Source of the DNA: Fusarium oxysporum f. sp. lycopersici 4287
Taxonomy: Eukaryota; Ascomycota; Sordariomycetes; Hypocreales; Nectriaceae
Direction of reading: 5' to 3'
DNA length: 64,000 nt
Assembly (NCBI RefSeq): GCF_000149955.1
Contig: NC_030994.1
Span: 2,968,366 to 3,032,365 of the forward strand
Below are positions 12,481 through 23,723 of this stretch, in pieces. The translations under genes and the position numbers were made by a program. The notes under the pieces are model-generated. The model had not been told where the DNA came from. It did no database searches and saw only the letters and a list, made by a program, of their open reading frames with translations. The first letter of the stretch is position 1. Each line of letters starts with the position of its first letter.

Positions 12481-13297
12481 GCTGCAAATAGAACACGAAG
12501 AAAATGCATAGAGCTATTGTTTCTCCTGTCCTGGTGTGCTCCAAATTCCTTGTACATACTTTCAATCATTAGCAGATGGCGACATATTGATCGAATAAAC
12601 CTGGGGAGAGTGTTGCTGAGCCTGAAGCGACCCATTCCCAAGCAATTATAATTCTTCTTTCGAGCTTCCTGGCTATATTACCGGACTACGACGGACTATA
12701 ATGACCCATGGCTACGGATCTATTCTCTCTTCCTCTTCATGAACCTTGGCGCACTGTCAAAATCTACCACCGTCCAAATTCAAATCCGCATTGCGAAGAA
12801 CTCGCCTCATTATGGCGTTTCTCAAGTGATGGATCTAGGGGCAAACTTGATCAACGATGTCTCGACAGGCTACCCAGAAAACATCGATGCAGCCTCTATA
12901 AACCCCCAGCTACCTGAGTGTCGCGTCATAGTTCTTTGTATCTTCAAAATTCACCAAAGTTGTGATGCGCTTGTTGTTATTCCTTGAAGAGCCCTAGATG
13001 TTCCATTTTTGGTTCCATCCGACGTTTGAAATGGTTTCGCGGCGAAAACAGGAGAGTGTAGGGTAACTAATTGCCGCGCGCGTCGGGCGATCCCGCTTGG
13101 ACTTCAGCTGCTGACTCACGCAGCTTATTAATAGCAACAGTCACGCAACCAACAATTGAGTTTAAATCCCCCGCATCTGGCCCCAAGAACAAAGAGACGC
13201 TACCTCACTGTAACATCAAAAGAACCTTAGCAATTCTTACCTTTATATCAGTCTAATAAACTTTGACCTCGCCCTCACAATTGCCCAGCAAAGAACC
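12481..13297. other. Intergenic
   Basis: Small ORFs at 12708-12987 and 13071-13256 show no domain, signal peptide or splice support. The last 150 bp before 13298 are C/A-rich and probably promoter sequence. Confidence 0.4.
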
Positions 13298-13949
13298 ATG
13301 GGCGACGCCTCAGTCTTCAAATATCCCTCTCCTTTGACTGGGTATGAGAATGCCCCACCATTGCCAGACGAGAAAGCAGCAGACGGGAAGAGCTATGTGA
13401 ATCCCCCGTCAGAAAAGCTCAGCGAAGCATACGAGAAGTTTATAGATCCATTGGATCGAAGTGATCGGGGTGGCTTGTAAGTCAGATCAATCCTCGGAGT
13501 ACCACGTGACAAGCTGACAGGTATCAGTGACATTCATATCTACTACCTACAAACAAACGAAACGCAGGTCAAGTACGCCAAGGAGCTTTGGGAGCGAATC
13601 CGAAGAGAGTGTAAGTCGTACCACCCTGAATAACATCTATCAAGCCCACCAGCTAACATGATCAACTTCAGTCCCCGAACTACGAATCTACAAGCTCTGG
13701 GAGAGGCCAATTGGACCTCATCCTATCGCCATGTTTGAAGTCAACGTATTCTCGCCCGCTCAATTCGGCGCTTTCGTCGCGTGGCTTGCTATTTGGAGAG
13801 GACCCCTATCCGCTCTGGTTCACCCTAATGTTATTCCTGAAAAGGGTGTGAATCGCTGGGCGTCGATGAAGAGGGATCATTTGGAGAGGGCGATCTGGAT
13901 GGGTGAAAGACTTCCACTGGATGCTAGTCTTTTCAATAGAGAGGATTAG
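13298..13949 (+). CDS. DOPA 4,5-dioxygenase family protein
   Basis: Three exons (13298-13476, 13528-13610, 13672-13949) give 179 aa. The fold is recognised by three conserved His segments: DIHIYYL (H63), IGPHPIAMFEV (H104) and ALVHPN (H138), the latter after FGAFVAWLAIWRGPLS. The C-terminus ends with the family-typical AIWMGERLPLDASLF. Members of PF08883 cleave catechol rings such as DOPA extradiol, or are uncharacterised homologues common in fungi. The protein is cytosolic, with no targeting peptide. All splice junctions are GT-AG and close the frame. Substrate not assigned. Confidence 0.9.
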
Positions 13950-14119
13950 ATGCAAGAAATATTCATCAAGTTAGTCAACAGTCTACAGATAGTTAAAATT
14001 ACAGCAGTTTATGAACGGAATCAATTATGTGAATTATTGTGTCATTTGAGCTCGATCTTGCGACAGGCGCTCTACCACCCTGTGCACCGAACCTAACCCA
14101 AGCTCTAAGCTAGAGAGTC

Positions 14120-14812
14120 TTATTTGTGCTCGCCCTCACCATTGCAGAAGGGAACGGGGTAAGTTTCGCTGCTGCACAGACGAATAATACCCTTAACCCA
14201 CTCAAGATTTCCATAAGTCTGACTCTCATACGAATCCGAGGTAAACTCCGTCTTCTCAATCTCATCACCGCATCCATCAAGAACATTGCCCTGAACACGT
14301 CGGACATAAGGCTGGCTGACAATAAGACCATGGTGATTCTCAGGAACTTGGAAAGACAGAGACTGCTGCTGGCTCGAAGTCCAGGTCTCGGTGTAGTCAA
14401 TGCTCAGCGAAGTGGTAAGAATGTCTTCGATGAGAGGGATGCTGAAGCTGGCGCCTACTTTGAGAGAGTTGGCGATGGTGAAGCCGGAAGTGACGCTGAC
14501 GGTGGCCTTGGAACCGTCGAGACTGCTGATGACGGGAGACATGGGGGCATCCCAGTTGAGGAACTCCTTCTCGGAGAGGACTTGGACTTCGGTGCTCTCG
14601 CATCCACGACGCTCAATGTTTCGCTTTGAGGGAGTCTTGGTGTTGACAGCGGGGGCAGTCTCGAGACGTTCGAGGTCAGCGGCTTTCATGACTTGAGAAG
14701 TGCCATCGGTCTTGAGAACGATGACATCGTCGGCGGAAAGAATCTTGGGAGTGGCTGCGGCTTGGGTAACCGAGACAAGGCTGACGAGGGCGAGAAGCGT
14801 GGAGGGGATCAT
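14120..14812 (-). CDS. Secreted protein, candidate effector with possible beta-rich pore-former-like fold
   Basis: A single exon gives 230 aa. The signal peptide is MIPSTLLALVSLVSVTQAA. A charged pro-region ending in KR (about residue 64) suggests Kex2 processing before RGCESTEVQVLS. The mature part has alternating Ser/Thr and hydrophobic residues (VTSGFTIANSLKVGASFSIP, then SLSIDYTETW), as in aerolysin/ETX-like beta-hairpins. From memory it resembles fungal proteins labelled CELP0028-effector-like; a search is needed. Four Cys in the mature protein could pair. Secretion is well supported and the function is not. Confidence 0.7.
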   Translation of the reverse strand: MIPSTLLALVSLVSVTQAAATPKILSADDVIVLKTDGTSQVMKAADLERLETAPAVNTKTPSKRNIERRGCESTEVQVLSEKEFLNWDAPMSPVISSLDGSKATVSVTSGFTIANSLKVGASFSIPLIEDILTTSLSIDYTETWTSSQQQSLSFQVPENHHGLIVSQPYVRRVQGNVLDGCGDEIEKTEFTSDSYESQTYGNLEWVKGIIRLCSSETYPVPFCNGEGEHK

Positions 14813-15756
14813 GGTGGGGAAGCTGAGTAGTGTTGTGATTAAATGCGAGTATTAAGCAAGACAGCTAAAGCAAAATGATGCGATCAAATTAGATGAATGA
14901 GTGACTTGGTAAAGACCGTAAAGATTGACTAGATGCACAAACGAATGAACGACGAAAGCTCGATGCTGATAAAAGCTAGTCTTGTCAAGCTGGGGCGCAT
15001 TGATCTTTTAACCCATCCATCTCCAGATATCTCGGACCCAGTTCATCTCGACTACCCTCCATGACTCAAAAAGGCAATGCGTAAATTCACATATGACACA
15101 AGGACCCCATTATCAATGCACTCGAATTATGTAACTCTGGCCCAGTAAGGCAGTGCACACGAGGGATACAGACGGGTGATCCACACGGAAAATCGTATCC
15201 CGAGGTTTCAAATCCTCGGCTGCGTCATGAACTTCTCCTATTTTCGCACCGACAGCGATAATTAGAGTTTATGACATGTTTCATCCCTATATTCTATCTC
15301 CATCTTCGGAACTGCCGATGCTGGGGTATTCCTCAAGATAGAATGCTTTGGATTGGACGAGAAGCAGGTTTCTGGAATATAGGCCCGCGGGAATATCGTT
15401 ATGGTTCGTCGGATGTTGGCGCTGATCTTTCGGAGGGTCCTTGGTATTGTTTCAGGTTGGCATAATATTCGTGTATATGCTGGTACTGGTTATTTGTGAC
15501 GTTGTATTGATGGAGAAAGCTCGGACAAACCCGTTCAGCTGAGAAGATGGACGCATGATCTCTGAGATAAGGTGTTATAAGTGCCTGCACGTCCGTTGAT
15601 AGTCAATGGCTTATCATCCATCACCAACAGTCTTTACCAGTTTTGGACCTTCGACACTCTTTTGTCCTCCAGTCACTCATTATCTACATCGAATTATCTG
15701 CGATTGCGAGCTAATAATACTTCTTTCTATCTCCTCAAATAATACCAGAATCCATC
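14813..15756. other. Intergenic between two divergent secreted-protein genes
   Basis: No gene is supported. A tRNA T-arm-like hairpin at about 15191-15210 has an eight-base loop and no matching arms, so it was not called. The region would hold divergent promoters for the genes at 14812 and 15757. Confidence 0.4.
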
Positions 15757-16239
15757 ATGTTTGCCAAGATTTTCAGCGCTTTCCTGCTCATTACTGCCGT
15801 GTAAGTCTATCAATCCGGCTGTCAAAATACGATGTCTAACAAGACTAAAGGACGGCGAAGCTTCACGACAACTGTGCTTGCCACAACGGCGATAGCTACA
15901 ACTGGCGCTTGACTGCCGCTGCATGCACAGAGTATAATGATGAAGGCTACGAGGTATGCATTTGTAACCAACAGTCAAGTAATCTCCTATCAGCTAACTG
16001 ACCCTTTAGTGGGGCGGTGCTACCTATAATGAGACGTCTGGTCGCGTAAGTCAAACTGCCTTTTATAAATGAGATGCACACTAACCTGAGAGTAGTGTGT
16101 CCAAGCCACCACTGAAGACAAGATCGCCGGTGATCAGTGGGAGGATGCTTGCAGGAAGATCGCTGAGGAGGGCTACGACTGCGCCGATGGAGAAGGGAAG
16201 TGCTACGCCAACCCCAAGAAGATCCGTGGCAGATGTTAA
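15757..16239 (+). CDS. Small secreted cysteine-rich protein (effector candidate)
   Basis: Four exons (15757-15800, 15851-15953, 16010-16045, 16096-16239) give 108 aa. A signal peptide (MFAKIFSAFLLITAVTAK) is followed by a mature domain with Cys in CACHNG, AACTEY, CVQATT, ACRKI, DCADG, KCYAN and the final RC. That makes eight Cys in about 90 residues, which would allow four disulfides. Each intron has GTAAGT or GTATGC donors and AG acceptors, and the frame closes exactly. The size, Cys content and high intron density are typical of fungal secreted effectors or antimicrobial proteins, but no named family was recognised. Confidence 0.75.
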
Positions 16240-16880
16240 AGGCTTTGTATAATACCTGGCGGGGAGTGACTTCTGCCGAAGCGTTTGAAGACTCTTTCTT
16301 TTTCCATGACCCAAGTCTTTGTTTGTAACCTGGCCATATTGACTCTATCACAAAGCGTCTTAATACTGAGCAACTGGGAAGAAGGTCTAAATAAAGGTAA
16401 AGACCCTCTAGAATTAGACTTGATGAAGGATGGTGGGCATAGTATCGTCCGCATGCAAGAGAGGTCTTATTTCATGACGGCCCCTTATCAGGCTAGAGGT
16501 CGCCACATTATTAGTGAATCATGGCCTGTTGAGGATCGTGCGATCAGATTAATAGAAGAAGCATACAGAAACCGACGGAATGCAACGACGGAAGGCCATG
16601 GTGAAGGAAACCACTATAAAGCTTCCCGGAACTCGTGAAACATCTGGTAGTATTGTAATGAAGCAGAGAGTAGCGCGGGCTTGAGGGACATAATGGCAAT
16701 ACACTCTACCGCCTATACGTAGCGGCGCGACGGAGGAAGTTGGATTTCTTCGATTCATGTAAGCATTTCGGATATTGAAATGCCTCGGCTTATGCTGCAG
16801 ATAGACAATTTAAATCAAGCAGTTCCCTTCTCCGAAAATATTTATAAAACTATTCATATAGTGTTAGTCGTCCATCTCAA
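16240..16880. other. Intergenic
   Basis: Contains one ORF (16285-16638 +) with no domain or good context, treated as non-coding. Otherwise this is 3' flanking DNA of two convergent secreted-protein genes. Confidence 0.4.
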
Positions 16881-17132
16881 TTATCTCATGTAGCAGGCGC
16901 GGCATTGTTCGCGTAGATTTACTGACCAGTCGCCACCAAGGCCATCAGAGCATATAAAAGCTTCCTGAGCACCCTCATGGCAAGTAAGGCCCTTGTTGCG
17001 GAGATCCTCGACCCGCTTCGTCTGTGCTATTCGGTCGCCATTATTATCAGGATCTCGGTTGAGGTCAGGGCGCTGAGGCGCAGCCACGGTAAGAGTGGCG
17101 AACGCAATGAGGCAAAACATGTTGACGAGCAT
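16881..17132 (-). CDS. Small secreted protein
   Basis: A single exon gives 83 aa. It starts with a signal peptide (MLVNMFCLIAFATLTVAA) followed by a short Asp/Asn-rich stretch. Four Cys lie at LTCHEG, FICSDG, EQCRAC, probably two disulfides. No homologous family is recognised. It is convergent with the Cys-rich secreted gene at 15757 and may belong to the same set of effector candidates. An intron could be hidden, but the unspliced frame is already complete. Confidence 0.6.
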   Translation of the reverse strand: MLVNMFCLIAFATLTVAAPQRPDLNRDPDNNGDRIAQTKRVEDLRNKGLTCHEGAQEAFICSDGLGGDWSVNLREQCRACYMR

Positions 17133-17637
17133 CTTGACTTTGAAAATTGGATACTGCAGGGGTGAAGGGAAGATGGAGATCGAGAATTGGATGATTATGT
17201 TAGTGAGTCGTTGATGGACCAGCCAAATGGAAAACAGAAGTCAAAAAGGATAAGCATTCACATGAAATGTAGTCATGGCGCTTAATTTATCTTCAGAGCC
17301 TATTCACAAGCTAAAGGACAAGTTGCATCGGAGTTTCACTGATTGGTCGTTGCTCAACCTCTGAACAGGGGGTTTTGGTCTGAAACACCTCGCGATAAAC
17401 CATACTCTTGATACACAGAAGGGAAACAAGCTTATTACAAACTTAGAAGCTTAGTGAAGACGTGTTTCATCATCTATTAAACCATCTTACGAGGACGGAG
17501 AGCCATTCAAGTTGGCACGGCATGCATGTAAACAGAATTTCCTAATTTGGAATATTGACTGTTAGCCTAACGATGGTACAATGAACAGTCAATGATTTTG
17601 CCTCAGTTGAGATAGAATTTGACTAGGCATGGAGTAC
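17133..17637. other. Intergenic
   Basis: Promoter side of the small secreted gene and 3' flank of the SDR gene. Nothing else was seen. Confidence 0.4.
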
Positions 17638-18498
17638 TCAACGAGTAGTATAACCGCCGTTAGCGAAGATGGTCTGGCCCGTAATCCATCCCCCCTCTGT
17701 GACAAGGAATCTAACAAGGGGAGCAATATCCTTAACATCCGTCAGTCGACCCTCCAGCGCTTGACTTTTGTGAAAGGCCACAGCATCATCGGCCTCCTGA
17801 GGATAGAAGAAAGCTACAGGACGCGTTATTGTTAGTACACAATTAAAAGAGTATTAGGGACAACTTACGTGTATCCATCGGTCCAGGCGCGACAGCATTA
17901 ACGCTGATTCGACGTCCCATGAGCTCTTTGGCAGCGCCACGGGTAAAATGCTCAACAGGAGCTTTAGATCCGGCATATGAGGTGTAGAACCCAGCGAAGG
18001 CAGCGAGAAGGGCGGTGACGATAGTGATGATTTTCCCGCCGTCTTCGACATGCTTTGCGCCAGCTTGGAGAATCAGGAAAGCCGATTTAGAGTTGACGCT
18101 GTAGTCTTGGTTAGTAAGAATAAACTTGGAGCTTCAAGCGGCAAGACTCACTCAAACATGTTGTCGTACTCTGCCTCCGAAATGTCAGCAATGGACTTCT
18201 TGAGAACCTTTCCAATCGTGTTGATGACAATGTCGACCTTGCCAAAGTCCTTGAGCACCGATTCAAACAGGTTGTCAACTGCTGCTTTGGTGGTAAGATC
18301 GCCTTGGTAGAACTCATATTTCACCTTGGGAGATGACTGGCTGATTGTCTTTGCTAAAACGTCGGCATTGTTCTTTGTAGATGGTGAGTTGTAGTGGAGG
18401 GCTAGGTTGCCGCCAATGCTGGCTAGGGATAGGGCAATTTCGGCACCCAGGTTCTTGGCTCCGCCGGTGATGAGGACGACTTTTCCTTCGAGAGACAT
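17638..18498 (-). CDS. Short-chain dehydrogenase/reductase (SDR)
   Basis: Three exons (18498-18152, 18098-17869, 17813-17638) give 250 aa, a classical SDR length. The nucleotide-binding motif is TGGAKNLG near residues 11-18. The catalytic pair is Y157 and K161 in YAGSK. NTIG replaces the common NNAG. The position normally held by the catalytic Ser, 13 residues before the Tyr, reads Thr-Ala here (IVTALLAAF), so activity may differ. The C-terminus (GGWITGQTIFANGGYTTR) is typical. The protein is a cytosolic NAD(P)-dependent oxidoreductase with an unknown substrate. The start at MSLEGKVVLITGG was chosen because upstream codons are not SDR-like. Confidence 0.88.
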
Positions 18499-19158
18499 TT
18501 TAGAAACGATGAAATCAGTTGTAGGCTGTAATTTGTATGGGGGAGAATTCCTTCTGTATTGTCCGTTACAAGTCAGGGGATGCATCTATATATAGACAAC
18601 CAGGCTCAAGTAGAGATCTCGATGAAGGGAAGACGACAACAGCACTTGTTGAACATATGCATTGGCGGAATTGGTCATAGTAACTAAGCCAAATGCCCAG
18701 GAGGGGAAAAAGCACTGAACTTGATATCTGCGAATTTGAGGGTTGGGAAGTTGGACTAATCACTAGTTAACGTGATGCATTTACGAAATTAGGTATAGCG
18801 TTTCTATCGAATCCCATTGCAGATCGGAAGGCACAATACAAGTTTCTATAAAAGTGACATCCAGCTGAATTCTAAATATCAAGGATACTTTCAGTTGCAA
18901 GTGGGCCAGAGGTAGATTGAGGTACCTCTAGATAGCGCAGGCTATGAATCTTGACTTTTCAACCTCTCTGACACTAGAACATATGGCGTATTGATCAACA
19001 GCTGTCATGCCACTTGGCAGCTGAGTTCTAAACCTTAAGAGCAACTAGTGAGCCGTGATGCATTTCCCTATTTAGGTCTAGGGCCTGCCTGACGTCAGCT
19101 TTCACTACTCCCTACCGTACATCATTGAGATTACAGAACCTCTACCGCGCCTCGTCAT
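18499..19158. other. Intergenic
   Basis: Promoters of the divergent SDR gene and the regulator-like gene. No other feature is supported. Confidence 0.4.
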
Positions 19159-20095
19159 TTGAGCACAACACACATGTCTCGCTGTCCACTAATCCAGTGC
19201 ACCCCTCAACTGCACTCAGACCTTAAATTCGTCATCGCCGATCAGCCTGATTTGCTGAAAGCGGATTCAAGTGTCCGGTCACATATTTCCAAGCGGGGTT
19301 GGAAAGCTTACACGAAACCCGGCCGTCCAAAAGGACGTCGGGGACGGGATAAGGAACAGAAAATTGTCTTTGAATGTGTCAGCCAAGATGTCGACCAGTT
19401 ATGTTGGCAACTACCTCCCGTCGAAAGGCAGCTCGGCGGCGGCCGGGTCGATCCCTTCAGAACCTATCCTGGTCCTTGGAACCCGCAGGTCCCTGGCCTC
19501 GTGGATCACTGTTAGTGTCCGTATACGTCGTACAACATTCCAGTCCAACTAACAGGCTGTCGATGTCACAGATCTCGTACACATGGCAGTGGATATCCCA
19601 GAGTTAGACCAGCCCGGAAATAAAGGTCTTTTGCGCACGAGCTGGTTCCCGCTGGTCCTATCTCAAGAGGCACCCTTCCAAACAATTCTTTTACTTTCTG
19701 CCGCCAACATGTCATCAGTCTCTGGTACCTCCATTTCACCAAGCCATATCCTGCAACTCAGGCTCCAGGCAATTTCGGCGATCAATGCACTGATGGTTAC
19801 AAATGATGACATGAGCGACGCGCTTATTGGGGCTGTTGCAAAGATGGCTAGCTTTGAGGCGATGCATGGAGGTGTCGAGGCGTATCGAATACACATGCAG
19901 GGGCTCTACGATATGGTTGAACAAAGACACGGACTGAATGTACTTGGTTTGAATGGGCTCTTGCGTCGAATCATTATCTGGATTGATATCAATTCGTCCT
20001 TCCTGCTGCAGATTCCGCGTTGGTTTCCTGGTGAATATTTTACAAACAGAGGAGGCTCGGTAGAACCTAACCTAGAAAGGTTTATTGCACCATAG
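19159..20095 (+). CDS. Fungal_trans_2-type regulator lacking a zinc cluster, probably truncated
   Basis: Exons 19159-19510 and 19572-20095 give 291 aa. A basic N-terminal segment (KPGRPKGRRGRDKEQ) is followed by LPPVERQLGGGRVDPF and then a helical region (DHYLVHMAVDIPELDQ, LRTSWFPLVL) typical of the PF11951 activation domain. No Cys cluster precedes it. The frame stops at 20093-20095, although family members usually run 100-200 residues further. Weakly similar residues (SMYEGILMLHYPAP) occur at about 20370-20410, so the 3' part may have decayed. Alternative starts such as the Met at 19174 are possible. Likely a nuclear protein of uncertain function. Confidence 0.55.
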
Positions 20096-20466
20096 AATCT
20101 CAAAGGCTGATACCTTCCTAACCGTGGGTATTAACTGCTGGCTCCTTGTATCTATATTTATCTATATGGTAGAGTTAGTTCTTTGCCCTCACTAAGAATG
20201 ATGCCAGGCTATGCAGAGTCTGTTTCATATCAGCCCATCAGCCCTACGGTTAATGTGATGATGGCCAATTTGATTATGTTAAGAGCTTTAATTCCGGTTC
20301 ATTTCATTCTCTGTGCTCAAAGAACTATAACCCATGAACCCTATCTTCACTCTCCCCGGCAGACTGGATGCATAGTATGTACGAGGGCATCCTTATGCTC
20401 CACTATCCAGCCCCTGACTGTGGTAGGCTTCCTTCCCAAAGTCGGTTCAACAAAATTATTCAAAGC
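20096..20466. other. Possible decayed 3' part of the upstream regulator gene
   Basis: Short frames reminiscent of the missing C-terminus occur here but are interrupted. No intact gene is seen. Confidence 0.3.
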
Positions 20467-21297
20467 CTATTGTTCCTCATTAGCCTGTTCGAACTTGAAG
20501 AAATCCCAGAGTCGCTCCGCCTTCTTCCCCATTCTAGGGCCCCAGAACTCCATGAAGCCCCATAGCTTCCGTCAAAGGCAATCTTTCACCCAATTCATCA
20601 CCAAGGATTCCTGCCACTTCTTCGTACGTCAACCAGTTATGGCCGTTATTCATGGTGTGAAATGCCCCTATGTGCTTGGCATTGTCTGAGAGAGATAGGT
20701 GCCCTGCAACTTCTGCAATGTCTTGCGGGTCGAGAAACGGCACCCGATGCTCTGTACAGATGAACGTCTTATTCAACAGGACCGGCTGGATCTGTAACCA
20801 CAGATTATCGATAATAGAAGCTCCGCAGTTGATGTATGTGACTGGAAGTCCGCTTCCATCGAGGATCCGCTCTGCCATCGGGTGCTCAATGGGCAGGCTC
20901 CCCGCCCAAGATTTGCAGGCACGTGGTGGGGGTTGAACTCAGAGAATATACCGAGCAAGCGGATGACCTGAACTGCACTGCCATCTTGTTTCAGCACAGT
21001 TGTAAGATTCGTTATGGCAACGTTTTCCGACATGCCGCTGGACGATATGACGAAAACACCTTCGACGCCCTTTACAGCCGCCGCAAATGAAGATAGATCC
21101 TCGTAATCAGCCGCGAGAACCCGGCCTCGGGAAACTTGTTCTGCAGTATTTTCTACTTTTCGGTGCTTCTGGCGACAAGCGAAGGTTGGGATATCCGGGG
21201 CTTCGCGTGTGAGATATTCGGCGAGGGGTCGGCCAATGTGACCAGCAGCACCGAAGATCAAGGTGCTTTTCGGGGTTGGTTTCTTGGTAAGCTCCAT
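20467..21297 (-). pseudogene. NmrA-like NAD(P)-binding protein, two frameshifts
   Basis: The reading starts MELTKKPTPKSTLIFGAAGH, with the dinucleotide motif GAAGHIG, and keeps family features VKGVEGVFVISSSG and VIRLLGIFSEFNPHH. At about 20915-20930 the frame shifts and continues as LPIEHPMAERILDGSGLPVTY up to TEAMG. At 20557-20561 a run of four C (G on the coding strand) causes a second shift, after which the expected tail GKKAERLWDFFKFEQ is readable to a stop at 20467-20469. Total length would be near 275 aa. Both shifts fall in or near G/C runs, so sequencing or assembly error is an alternative to true inactivation. Confidence 0.7.
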
Positions 21298-22515
21298 ATT
21301 GACAACCCGGCAATCGCTCGACTTGTACGTTGGATTTGGGGGTGAGAGTTGCGGAGTAGGATAACAGATCAGTATTGATGTAATGATGTGCTTAAAGATT
21401 GAGGAAGAATAATAGAATAGTCAAAATAATACTAAATTTGGGTTCTCTGACGGTGCTGCCTGAGCTGTATACCCATCTAATTCCATTTTTTTCGGAAGCA
21501 CTGGAGTTTATTTGTTTAATGCTACTGTAACGAGCTTACAAACTCTATTTTGTAGGTCGCAGTCTTTTTCATGGCAGAAGACAGAGCTCTATGCTTCCCA
21601 GTGCCTGTAGTTATCATTCGCTATTTGCGCTGATACAAGGGAAATCCCCGTCACTACAAAATTTGGTTTAACCCAACTCAATCCATGCCTTTATATCTTC
21701 TGCCGGTGTCAGGAGAATCGGACTTTATTTAACCCCGCCGGGCCGCTGAATGGATGCTTTCCAGTGGTAATCTCATGCGCAAACCACCATAATCGAGCTA
21801 GCACGTCCCAGAACGACTTAAACACACAAAGTCACGGCCAAGTTTTATTTGAAGTTGAGTTTTGTGGCGGAAATAGGCTTTTCCACCAAGTACTGATTAG
21901 GCACGGCAAATCTCGGAAAAGTCATGATGAGCGCATGTTTGGTTCAAGATCCGCTTTACAGTCTGTAGCAAACCCGCATTTGCCAGGAGAGCAACTTTGA
22001 TACATTTTACTCACCGGATACCAAAAGACGTCAGCCGTGTGCAGGCCCTACTATATTGACTAATTCCAAGTCCCTACGTCTAAAGATCTTACTCAACGGA
22101 CGGACCGTCGAAGACATGGAAAAGAGCGACATGATGTGGTTTGTTCGAGAGATTATCACTCATCTGAGCGGCGTAACTACCATTGGGCGCGAAACAGCTA
22201 TCTTGTCCAGCACACACTTTGGAGTTGGTTACTTGGGGAATGGGTTTCTCACAGGTAATTGGTGACACCGTCCAGACTGAGATAGAGGTAAACTGTCGGC
22301 CCATCTCACCTTGGTTTGGAGAGTAGAATTTAGAGATAGAATAAAATATATAATCTAGCTACTTGTTACGAGACAACACTACAAGAGGTCCACTGGCCCA
22401 TTTTGTTTTGTCCTCGTATAAGCTATGGTAAAGGTTTCTTTTTCCTCGTGTACCATGACCTACATATGTAGTAGAGCTGCAATGATCCATCTACAAACTG
22501 AGTCTGGACAATAAT
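21298..22515. other. Intergenic
   Basis: About 1.2 kb with only short ORFs and no recognisable domain. It forms the 5' flank of the NmrA-like pseudogene and the 3' flank of the GH93 gene. Confidence 0.4.
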
Positions 22516-23723
22516 TTAGAGCGTTGGGATAGGAACAACGGCGTCAGCAACGCCGTTGTACTTCTTGTCTCCAAAATTGCCACCGTTTCCAATCAAAAGC
22601 CTTCTGGTTCCCTTAATAGTAATCTCTCTGACACTGCGGGAATATGCGGACCAATGGTTAATATCGACCTTCTTCCACTTTCCTTCGGCAGGGTTGTCAC
22701 CTTGAATGAGAATGTTTTCGGAGGAAGTGGTGCTAACAATGATGATGCCAGAGCCATCACTGGTGTAAGGGTTACGGACCCAAGTCACATATGGTCCGCT
22801 AGAGAATAGGCTACCGTCGGTGGCTTTGAGTCTGGTTCCGGGAATGGGTCCAAAAGTGAGAGGGCTATCGGAGACTTTGTAGTAGACTCTGCAGGCATCA
22901 ACACCACAGCGTTCCCAAGTCATGATCCACTTGTTAGTGCTCTCGATATGAGCGACAGTGGTCATGCCGGGGCGAGCGTCATAGTTGCTCTCGGCCTCAT
23001 CCTCGACAATGTCTGACCACGTTTTGAGATCGGTGGTAGTGGTATGGACGAGCTTCTGGGCATGCTTGGGGTCCCGTTGGTCAGAGTAATAACAGACCAG
23101 CTGATCCTTGTACATTAAGAAGAAAGGCTCCCACAGTGCTTTATCGCCATTCTTGATGGTATTAGGTCCATCGCCATACGCAATGTGAGAGACAAACTCC
23201 CAGGTTTTTGCACCATCTTTACTTGCGTAAACTTCAATGTATACACCACCTTCGAGGCTTTCAGGGGTCGAAACACCAGCTGCCAGAATGGTACCCCTGG
23301 CATAACCACCAAAGTCAGTTGGAAGAGTATACAGGAATGGCTGGAATCGCATGCCCCAGCCGTTCTGGGTGTCTTTGACAGCACTGAAATTGGACCAAGT
23401 TGCACCACCATCCACAGACTTGTAGATAGGGTCTATTTGATGAGTTAGCATCCGTGGCACACGAAAGAGTTTATAGAAGACTGACGGTTGACGGGGTATG
23501 CCTTGGACTCAGCTGGGTAGTTTTCCCACGTCATGAGCAGCGACTCATCGGGCAACTGGAGTGATCGGGCATAGAGTGTGCCCCAGAGTTGAGCATCTGC
23601 TGCAGGCTTGAAGAATTCGTTTCTGGTAAAGTTGGAGAAAGGGGCTGGAGCGCGTTTCTCGAGTACGGCTCCGTAGGCTGTGGTAACATATACCAAACCG
23701 AGAATAATGGACTTGATCATCAT
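22516..23723 (-). CDS. GH93-like secreted exo-arabinanase (sialidase-fold) candidate
   Basis: Exons 23723-23486 and 23432-22516 give 384 aa. A signal peptide (MMIKSIILGLVYVTTAYGA) ends near a KR site. The mature protein has beta-propeller repeats of BNR/sialidase type: KSVDGGATWSN, ASKDGAKTWEF and VCYYSDQRDPKHAQKLVH. NGWGMRFQPFLY and WEPFFLMYKDQLVCYYSDQR are typical of GH93 enzymes, which release arabinobiose from alpha-1,5-arabinan. It would act outside the cell on plant cell wall arabinan. Its neighbour is a divergently transcribed GH3 glycosidase about 740 bp away. Family placement is from memory of GH93 sequences; other BNR hydrolases are possible. Confidence 0.78.

Noticed and set aside
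12708..13256. Short plus-strand ORFs before the dioxygenase gene
   Set aside because: Overlap in two frames, no splice sites or domains; treated as promoter DNA.
14045..14100. tRNA-like D-arm sequence (GGTAGAGCGC on the minus strand)
   Set aside because: No matching T-arm or acceptor stem could be placed, so no tRNA is called.
15185..15215. Possible tRNA T-arm (CGAGG stem with TTTCAAAT loop)
   Set aside because: The loop has eight bases and no D or anticodon arm lies upstream at the right distance.
16285..16638. 117-aa plus-strand ORF
   Set aside because: Starts in the 3' flank of the secreted gene, no homology or signal peptide after inspection.
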